A DNA stretch of 5,505 bases from an uncultured euryarchaeote (GTDB lineage: Archaea; Thermoplasmatota; Poseidoniia; Poseidoniales; Poseidoniaceae). This document shows positions 1 through 5,170 of the stretch, piece by piece. Positions within the stretch are counted from its first letter, which is position 1; every line of letters starts with the position of its first letter. The notes beneath the pieces are model-generated. The model was not told the origin of the DNA. It searched no databases and saw nothing but the letters and a program-made list of their open reading frames with translations. The stretch lies in assembly GCA_937892665.1 (NCBI GenBank), contig CALBJF010000176.1, positions 1 to 5,505 on the forward strand, written 5' to 3'. Both the position numbers and the translations under genes were made by a program.

Positions 1-1
1 T

Positions 2-445
2 ATTCGAACAATCATTTTGCGAACAGGCCTTGTAACCACAGCCGCTGGTGGTATGCTACAGAAATTACTTCTTCCTGCAAAGATGGGTGGAATGGGCCCA
101 GTTGGAGGCGGTCGTCAATGGCAATCGTGGATTTCATTTGACGATCAAATCTATTCGATCCATCACTTGATGAATCAGGAAGACTCTGAAGGTGTCTACA
201 ACTTAACAGCACCGAATCCAGTGACACAAAAGGTCTATGCGAAAACATTGGGACGAGTTTTGCGAAGACCTGCATTCGCACCAATTCCTGGCTTCATGAT
301 GAAACTCCTCTTTGGGAAAATGGGTAAAGGATTGATCTTAGATGGACAAAAAGTCCACCCTAAACGATTGATAGAATCAGGATATGATTTTGAACATTCA
401 AACCTTGAATCAGCACTTAGAGATACGTTAGGCCGATTTAACTAG
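2..445 (+). CDS. NAD(P)-binding epimerase, TIGR01777/YfcH-like SDR family, C-terminal part (5' end outside window)
   Basis: The reading frame is open from the first bases and encodes 147 residues up to a TAG stop. The gene starts before the window, so no start codon is called; the TTG at 17 encodes an internal Leu. What is visible matches the C-terminal half of the TIGR01777 family of extended short-chain dehydrogenase-like epimerases: the core strand 'RTIILRTGLV', the glycine-rich 'GGGRQWQSWISFDD' segment (near residues 34-47), then the DUF1731-type tail with 'YNLTAPNPVT', 'LGRVLRRP', 'PIPGFMMKLLFG' and a final 'KRLIESGYDFEHSNLESAL'. In family members the missing N-terminal half carries the Rossmann glycine motif that binds the dinucleotide; the physiological substrate is generally unknown. 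The family assignment is secure from sequence, the reaction is not. It ends 40 bp before the next gene, which appears to have its own promoter, so the two need not be co-regulated. Confidence 0.9.
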   Translation: MRTIILRTGLVTTAAGGMLQKLLLPAKMGGMGPVGGGRQWQSWISFDDQIYSIHHLMNQEDSEGVYNLTAPNPVTQKVYAKTLGRVLRRPAFAPIPGFMMKLLFGKMGKGLILDGQKVHPKRLIESGYDFEHSNLESALRDTLGRFN

Positions 446-452
446 TCGTCGC

Positions 453-462
453 TTTATTCATA
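453..462 (+). promoter_or_regulatory. Putative archaeal TATA box for the surface-protein operon
   Basis: The 40-bp gap between the epimerase stop and the next ATG contains an AT-rich element, TTTATTCATA, in an otherwise mixed sequence. Its centre lies about 28 bp upstream of the ATG at 486. Archaeal transcription usually begins roughly 25-30 bp downstream of the TATA box, so the transcript would start at or within a few bases of the start codon. No purine-rich ribosome binding site is seen before that ATG, which fits a leaderless mRNA. This is a short degenerate motif and the call is inferred from position. Confidence 0.4.
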
Positions 463-485
463 ACCGGATTCGAACATGGCGTAAC

Positions 486-3008
486 ATGCTCGGGCGTTGC
501 GTAGGTGTCGGCCTCTTCGCCCTGCTGCTGGTTTCGATGCTTCCTGCAGTGAATGCTGATGATACTCAGCAATCCTCAAATCTTCTTACCGATGGGGTTT
601 CTTCCAATGGTTATGTTTGCGATCCCGATGGTTGTTCCTCGAATGATGGAACTGATTGGTGGCGAATTTACGCCTATCAAGGTGATATCGTCAGTATTGC
701 TTTCTCAGGTTCGATGAATAATGCAGCATGGTGGTGTCCTGGAGACGGATGGGAAGCCGATTATTCAATGCATGATGAAACAGGTTCTCAAGTCGCCAGC
801 ATGGCTAAAGACGATAACAATCCTTCGGGAACACTCTCGAAAACGATGCCACAAGCCGGGAATGTGTTTGTGAAAATCAAAGCAAAAGACTCGTGGTGCA
901 ATGACGGACTTGACTATACTCTTCTCGCTTCCATCGATAAGACAGCACGCGATACTGATGAAGATGGATTTGTGGATGCTGAGGATGATTGCGACCTGAT
1001 TGTTGGTTCTTCAACAAACGATCGTAAGGGTTGCATCGACAGTGATAGCGATGGTTGGTCCGATACGGATTCTGGATGGGATGTCCAAAACGGAGCAGAT
1101 GCTTTTGAAAACGATGGAACACAATGGAGAGATCGAGATTTTGATGGCTATGGCGACAATATTCTTGGCAATCAACCAGACCATTGCCCAGACAATCGCG
1201 GTTATTCGACTGACGACCGATACGGATGCATTGATTCAGATGCGGATGGCTATTCAGATGCAGACCCAGGTGGTCTCGATGGACTTGAGCCTTGGTACGC
1301 ACACCCTGATGGATTAGCAGATTCGTTCCCGTATGAATCCTCTCAATGGAGAGATACTGATGGTGATGGATTCGGCGACAATTGGGATGATCCTATGTGG
1401 AACGAGACACATATCGCATGGGGTATTGGAGAATGGTTGCTTTCTGCTGAACAACCTGATGCCTGTCCGTTCATTGTTGGACTTTCCTTCGCTGACAGAT
1501 ATGGCTGTCCAGATACAGATGGCGATGCTTGGTCAGACCCAAGCGAAAACTGGACGACAAGCCAAGGGGCAGATGCGTTCCCTACGGAACTAACTCAATG
1601 GCGTGATCGCGACTTTGACGGCTACGGAGACAACCAAACAATCGGAGCAAGTCTCATTGATGATTTCCCTGACAATCCAACACAATTCAGAGATACTGAT
1701 TTTGATGGCTGGGGAGATAATCAAACATATGGTGCAACACAAGTCGATGATTTCCCAATGGTTCCAAGTCAATATCGCGACACAGATGGTGACGGCTATG
1801 GTGATAATCTAAATGGATTTGAAGGCGATGTTTGCATAAATTCAGATGCAGAAGAAGTTGAAAGTAGCTGGATTTCAAGATTTGACCGTCTTGGTTGCAG
1901 GGACGTGGATTCGGATGGATACTCTGATCCAACCGAAGATTGGATTCCTCACCCAGAGGGATTCGCAGATGCATTCCCTAGTGATTCCTCACAATGGTAC
2001 GATACAGATGGTGATGGATTTGGGGACAACTTGGAATGGTTTGACGGCCAAGCTTGGCGCTTAGCATTCCGCGGAGATGGCTGTAGAACCACCTTAGGAC
2101 AGTCAACATTCGATCGATGGGGGTGTCCAGATTCAGATGGCGATGGCTGGTCGAATCCTACATCTTACTGGCTGGCCAGTCCAGGAGGAATGGCCGATGC
2201 ATGGCCTGAAGATTCCACTCAGTGGCATGATTCAGATGGTGACGGCCGTGGCGACAATCCTTCAGGTACAACTGCAGATGTTTGTCCTGCTCATCCAGGA
2301 ACCTCAGTAGGTCCCAGTTCAGGCGGAGATCGTTGGGGGTGTCCAGATACAGATGGTGATGGTTGGTCAAACTTAGGCGATGCCTTCATTCACGAACCCA
2401 CTCAATGGAGAGATACCGATGGTGATGGATTCGGAGACCAAGAAGATGGAAACGAAGCAGATGCTTGTCCAACAATACGAGGAACATCAATTCTTGATCG
2501 ACTTGGATGCAGAGATACAGATGGTGATGGTTGGTCGGATCCCACAGATGGCTGGGAGGCTCATCCATACGGACCTGCAGATTCGTTCCCAACCGAAGCC
2601 CTTCAGTGGCGCGATACCGATGCTGACGGATTTGGTGACGTACCTCTTGGTGCTATGCGAGATGATTGTCCAGAAATCTTTGGAACCTCGACTCGAGATG
2701 TTCAAGGATGTGAAGATTCGAATGACGACGGGTGGTCAAATGAATATGGCGAATGGAACGCAGCTCTCGCTATCATGGGCGAAGACCCAGCTGCTTCGTG
2801 GATGACCTATCTTATCGTAGGTATTGCCTTCATTCTTGGGGCGTCAGCTGCCCTTGTCACTCGTACACTGCGAGTAGAAGAGAAATCACTGGATGACGAT
2901 TTCCTCATGACAAATGAGGCGATGATGTCCACCGAATCTCCAATGAATGCGTTACCAGATTTGGCAATCCCACTACCTCCACCACCAGGGGGTGAAGAAT
3001 CTGCGTAA
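486..3008 (+). CDS. Large secreted, membrane-anchored protein with PPC-like domain and thrombospondin type 3-like Asp-rich repeats
   Basis: This 840-residue type I membrane protein has a clear architecture. Residues 1-24 form a Sec signal peptide (MLGR n-region, hydrophobic core, cleavage likely after VNA). Residues 26-150 resemble a PPC (pre-peptidase C-terminal) beta-sandwich: 'DWWRIYAYQGDIVSIAFSG' early and 'LDYTLLAS' at the end, with four cysteines (45, 50, 84, 138). Residues 154-753 are Asp-rich repeats of the D-x-D-x-DG-(F/W/Y)-x-D type, the calcium-binding signature of thrombospondin type 3 repeats. A transmembrane helix spans about 772-792, followed by Arg residues (positive inside) and a 48-residue cytoplasmic tail ending in a PLPPPPGG stretch. 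Four N-glycosylation sequons occur (N306, N355, N383, N412). The ATG at 486 is chosen because it opens the signal peptide; the ATG at 476 is out of frame and stops after two codons. The likely role is a rigid extracellular stalk, adhesin or surface-layer-associated protein; no catalytic motif is seen. It is first in an apparent three-gene operon. Confidence 0.9.
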   Translation: MLGRCVGVGLFALLLVSMLPAVNADDTQQSSNLLTDGVSSNGYVCDPDGCSSNDGTDWWRIYAYQGDIVSIAFSGSMNNAAWWCPGDGWEADYSMHDETGSQVASMAKDDNNPSGTLSKTMPQAGNVFVKIKAKDSWCNDGLDYTLLASIDKTARDTDEDGFVDAEDDCDLIVGSSTNDRKGCIDSDSDGWSDTDSGWDVQNGADAFENDGTQWRDRDFDGYGDNILGNQPDHCPDNRGYSTDDRYGCIDSDADGYSDADPGGLDGLEPWYAHPDGLADSFPYESSQWRDTDGDGFGDNWDDPMWNETHIAWGIGEWLLSAEQPDACPFIVGLSFADRYGCPDTDGDAWSDPSENWTTSQGADAFPTELTQWRDRDFDGYGDNQTIGASLIDDFPDNPTQFRDTDFDGWGDNQTYGATQVDDFPMVPSQYRDTDGDGYGDNLNGFEGDVCINSDAEEVESSWISRFDRLGCRDVDSDGYSDPTEDWIPHPEGFADAFPSDSSQWYDTDGDGFGDNLEWFDGQAWRLAFRGDGCRTTLGQSTFDRWGCPDSDGDGWSNPTSYWLASPGGMADAWPEDSTQWHDSDGDGRGDNPSGTTADVCPAHPGTSVGPSSGGDRWGCPDTDGDGWSNLGDAFIHEPTQWRDTDGDGFGDQEDGNEADACPTIRGTSILDRLGCRDTDGDGWSDPTDGWEAHPYGPADSFPTEALQWRDTDADGFGDVPLGAMRDDCPEIFGTSTRDVQGCEDSNDDGWSNEYGEWNAALAIMGEDPAASWMTYLIVGIAFILGASAALVTRTLRVEEKSLDDDFLMTNEAMMSTESPMNALPDLAIPLPPPPGGEESA
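945..2744 (+). repeat. Eight composite Asp-rich, Cys-paired repeats within the surface protein (TSP3-like array)
   Basis: Each composite unit has an A half, 'QWRDTDGDGFGDN' followed by D-x-C-P, and a B half, 'DRxGCxDTDGDGWSD' followed by an (A/G)DAFP-like turn. The A motif occurs at residues 213, 287, 371, 400, 429, 503, 579, 640 and 707, with a degenerate first copy at 154. The B motif occurs near residues 182, 247, 340, 470, 546, 618, 674 and 741. Composite units start at 154, 213, 287, 429, 503, 579, 640 and 707 and are mostly 59-84 residues long; the last is truncated before the membrane helix. Each contains one cysteine pair (169/183, 234/248, 327/341, 450/471, 533/547, 600/619, 661/675, 728/742), very probably a disulfide. 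The Asp patterns match calcium-binding loops by known family behaviour; binding itself is inferred. Confidence 0.9.
1596..1769 (+). repeat. Two tandem 29-residue A-only repeat units lacking cysteine
   Basis: Residues 371-399 and 400-428 of the surface protein are two consecutive 29-residue units of exactly equal length. Both follow the plan Q-(W/F)-R-D-x-D-F-D-G-(Y/W)-G-D-N-Q-T, then GA, then DDFP. They resemble the A half of the composite repeat but have neither the D-x-C-P cysteine nor a B half, and are followed by the A half of the next full unit at 429. Each carries an NQT sequon (N383, N412). The equal length and shared DFDG core suggest a local duplication inside the array. Confidence 0.85.
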
Positions 3009-4290
3009 TTGTTTGTTGATGCTTTTGGTTCTGCTTAGCGCATCGTTGACGACACTGCCAGTATCTGCAGAAGGCGAATTATCCGAATTATCCGATGCAG
3101 GCGTCACTCTTGTGGCATTACGTAACGACACACTAGACCTCAACCAAGACGGTGATATTGATGCAGTTCGAGTCGTGGTTATTTTGAACTCCACATCTCC
3201 TTCGACCTTCATTGAGTTACGCCTTATCGCCTCCCATAATGATCGGGAGGTTGTCGAGAAAACGACCATGGAAATTTCGGGGCAAACAAATGCAAGTCTG
3301 ACCTATGATGCATGGTCGAGCGGAAAGCATGAACTGGAATTGGCTTTCTTTGACATGAACGGTGTTCGAATTACGGGCATTGAATTACCAACCTATGACA
3401 TGGTTCCTTCATTACAAACACCGATGCTAGGTCTCGAGTTATTTGGGTCTGATACACTTGAAACTGGTTCCTCATGTGAAGTGAATCGAATGTTTGCTGA
3501 TGAAACGGGGCCTCGCTATGGTGCAATAGGTACTCAAACATTCATCGGCGCTCCATTTACAGTTCTCGATAATGCTACAATTATCGATTGTTCTAACTGG
3601 CCTGCTGGCGAGTATTCGCTCAAGGAAACCTATCGTAATGAACTTGGACAAACAGCGGAATCGTGGCTTAACCTATCTATTCAAAATCGACCAGCACCAG
3701 AATTTGAATTACTTCTAACTGGTGATCAAATGACAACGGACCGACCTTGTCTTGTTGCTTTACAGGGACTCAATTCGAATGAGGATTTCAATTCCTATCA
3801 AAAGACATGGGAGGTTTCAACACTCAAAGAGACCATCTCCAATACTTCCGTTTTCGATTGCTCTAGCTTGCCTGCAGGTGTTCATCTTATCATTCTCAAA
3901 GTTACTAATTTAGAGAACATTGTCAGTACAGAAGCGGTGAACCTTGTTCGTTTACCCGCCCTTGATCTTTCAGCAGAAGAGCAGGAAGCTCTTCCTAGCC
4001 AGTCCTATGGGGACGAGACCAATACTGAAGCAGTTGGATGGTATACAATGGGTGCATTAGGGCTCATTGTTGCGATAGTTGTCTTCGTCTTACTCGTTCG
4101 AATCAAAGAGCATGATGAGTTACTCGCTTTACCTGAATTGGGACCCCCACCTCAAATTTTAGCAGATGGAACCCCTGATTCAGAGGGGCTTCCAACTATG
4201 AATGATGATGAAGGTCAATTATGGCGTAAGCATCCAGATGGCTCCCTCGATTGGTGGGATACTTCATTCAACATTTGGCAGCGTTGGTGA
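2992..4290 (+). CDS. Type I membrane protein with calcium-loop-like motif, duplicated Cys-bearing beta domains and aromatic cytoplasmic tail
   Basis: I do not recognise a named family. With the GTG start at 2992 the protein has 432 residues and opens with a good signal peptide (KNLRN n-region, hydrophobic core, cleavage near VSA/EG, residue 26). An in-frame ATG at 2947 would add 15 residues that spoil the signal peptide; the ATG at 3019 would remove its basic n-region. Residues 49-57 read DLNQDGDID, like a dockerin or FG-GAP calcium loop, followed by a beta-rich segment. Two tandem domains (about 146-232 and 238-321) each carry two cysteines (162/200 and 253/290) and share a DCS-x-x-PAG motif. 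Six N-glycosylation sequons lie in the ectodomain. A transmembrane helix (about 348-369) precedes a basic flank, an ALPELGPPP motif and a tail ending in a HPDG...DWWD...WQRW pattern. It overlaps the upstream gene by 17 bp, implying co-expression. A receptor-like or adhesion-partner role is inference. Confidence 0.85.
   Translation: MKNLRNCLLMLLVLLSASLTTLPVSAEGELSELSDAGVTLVALRNDTLDLNQDGDIDAVRVVVILNSTSPSTFIELRLIASHNDREVVEKTTMEISGQTNASLTYDAWSSGKHELELAFFDMNGVRITGIELPTYDMVPSLQTPMLGLELFGSDTLETGSSCEVNRMFADETGPRYGAIGTQTFIGAPFTVLDNATIIDCSNWPAGEYSLKETYRNELGQTAESWLNLSIQNRPAPEFELLLTGDQMTTDRPCLVALQGLNSNEDFNSYQKTWEVSTLKETISNTSVFDCSSLPAGVHLIILKVTNLENIVSTEAVNLVRLPALDLSAEEQEALPSQSYGDETNTEAVGWYTMGALGLIVAIVVFVLLVRIKEHDELLALPELGPPPQILADGTPDSEGLPTMNDDEGQLWRKHPDGSLDWWDTSFNIWQRW
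3427..3954 (+). repeat. Tandem duplication of a beta-rich, two-cysteine domain
   Basis: Within the type I membrane protein, two successive stretches of roughly 85 residues align by eye. Each starts with a (L/F)EL(F/L)...(S/T)GD-like strand, has a first cysteine near the beginning (residues 162 and 253, GTG numbering), a second in a DCS-x-(W/L)-PAG turn (residues 200 and 290), then a strand ending in a hydrophobic run before a proline-rich linker. The cysteine spacing is almost equal (38 and 37 residues). This suggests two Ig-like or related beta-sandwich domains each closed by one disulfide. The fold is inferred; DNA similarity between the copies is low, so the duplication is old. Confidence 0.65.
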
Positions 4291-4291
4291 T
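4286..4291 (+). promoter_or_regulatory. Ribosome binding site GGTGAT overlapping the upstream stop codon
   Basis: GGTGAT is a six-base complement to the conserved 3' end of 16S rRNA (AUCACC) and lies three bases before a TTG codon in frame with the DUF4105-like gene. Its TGA is also the stop codon of the preceding gene. A ribosome terminating there would sit exactly on the next gene's initiation region, a typical arrangement for translational coupling. This motif decides the start chosen for the downstream gene. Confidence 0.55.
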
Positions 4292-4294
4292 TTT

Positions 4295-5170
4295 TTGCAA
4301 GACTGGTTACTGATTGCGCTGATCGTTCTTGTATGCGGGATTGGGCTAATGTCCCTCCATGGGTTGTGGCTTTGGTGGACTCGAGTACGACCAAAACAAC
4401 CACGATTGAATGCAGATTGGCAATCGGACTGTGAGTTCATATCATCTGCAGAATTTGAAGATTCAATGATTACATTCCGAAATGTAAGGGATTTTCATTG
4501 GAGGACAACTCGTGATCGTGATGAACGATGGGTTGACGAAGTGAAGGTTGATTCTGAAAAAGTCAAACACATTTGGTTCGTCGTCGACCAATTTCATTCG
4601 TTCAAAGGCATGTCACACACGTATCTGACATTTGAGTTTAAAGACGGCACATGCCTCTCCTTCTCGTTTGAAGCACGTCGGGTGAAGGGCAAAAAGTATC
4701 ATCCTTGGACAGGACTCTGGCGTTCTTATGAATTGTACCTCCTTCTTGGCTTTGAGAGAGATATTACGCAACTAAGGACACATGGGAGAAACAATATTGT
4801 TCATATGTATCGAGTAGTAACCCCACCTGACAAAGAACGACAAATGATTGTTCAAATGTCTCATCGTCTCAACCAACTTACACAACGCCCCGAGTTTTAC
4901 CATACCCTGTTCAAGACATGTAATACTTCGATTGTTCGAGCTGTTAACACTGTTACGCCAGGTCGTATTCCATTCCTGTGGAGAAATTTCCTCCCGGGAT
5001 ATACTCCAAAGGCTGCATTAAAACTCGGTCTTATCGAGGATTGGGGTGGGTTGGAAATGACTCGCGATAAGGCTCGTGTTGACCAGCGTTCACAAACATG
5101 GGATGAGAAAGAAGAGTACAGCGAAATGCTGAGGAACTTCCTACCAGCTTCAAACTCCGATCAAGAGTAA
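4295..5170 (+). CDS. Membrane-anchored DUF4105 / Lnb-N-like protein (putative Cys/His enzyme)
   Basis: With the TTG start at 4295 the protein has 291 residues. Residues 4-28 form one transmembrane helix rich in Leu, Ile and Trp, followed by a basic stretch (TRVRPKQPR). Residues about 62-245 match the DUF4105 family as I recall it, named after the N-terminal domain of the bacterial lipoprotein N-acyltransferase Lnb: an opening RNVRDFHW, an SHTYLTFEFKDG segment with His108, an E-A-R-R motif (Glu126), Y135, an ERD motif (154-156), an RPEFYHTL helix and then T-C-N-T-S-I with Cys209. His108 and Cys209 sit where the family's conserved His and Cys occur and are the likely catalytic pair; Glu126 is also conserved. 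An in-frame ATG at 4202 would overlap the upstream gene by 89 bp, and ATG 4238 by 53 bp; neither has as good a ribosome binding site. The actual substrate in an archaeon, with ether lipids, is unknown. It is last in the apparent operon. Confidence 0.8.
   Translation: MQDWLLIALIVLVCGIGLMSLHGLWLWWTRVRPKQPRLNADWQSDCEFISSAEFEDSMITFRNVRDFHWRTTRDRDERWVDEVKVDSEKVKHIWFVVDQFHSFKGMSHTYLTFEFKDGTCLSFSFEARRVKGKKYHPWTGLWRSYELYLLLGFERDITQLRTHGRNNIVHMYRVVTPPDKERQMIVQMSHRLNQLTQRPEFYHTLFKTCNTSIVRAVNTVTPGRIPFLWRNFLPGYTPKAALKLGLIEDWGGLEMTRDKARVDQRSQTWDEKEEYSEMLRNFLPASNSDQE

Noticed and set aside
486..560. Lipoprotein signal peptide in the repeat protein
   Set aside because: There is a Cys at residue 5 but it is in the n-region; no lipobox Cys follows the hydrophobic core, and the protein is anchored by a C-terminal helix instead.
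877..1302. Open reading frame of 141 codons on the minus strand (and similar ones at 1687-1974 and 2158-2370)
   Set aside because: It is a shadow of the Asp-rich repeats: GAT-rich codons read as ATC in reverse and leave the antisense frame open. The products are rich in His, Leu and Gln with no domain.
945..2744. CRISPR array or tandem DNA satellite
   Set aside because: The periodicity is in the protein. Unit lengths vary (about 29-84 codons), there are no unique fixed-length spacers, and synonymous differences occur between units.
2380..2805. Plus-strand open frames in the +1 register across the repeat array (also 1000-1317, 1333-1593, 1846-2064)
   Set aside because: They follow from the periodic GATGGTGATGG-type codons of the real gene read out of frame, giving Met/Gln/Ile-rich peptides without any start context.
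4202..4294. Upstream ATG starts for the DUF4105-like protein
   Set aside because: They would make an overlap of 53-89 bp with the previous gene, add a low-complexity N-terminus and lack a good ribosome site; the TTG at 4295 has GGTGAT three bases upstream.
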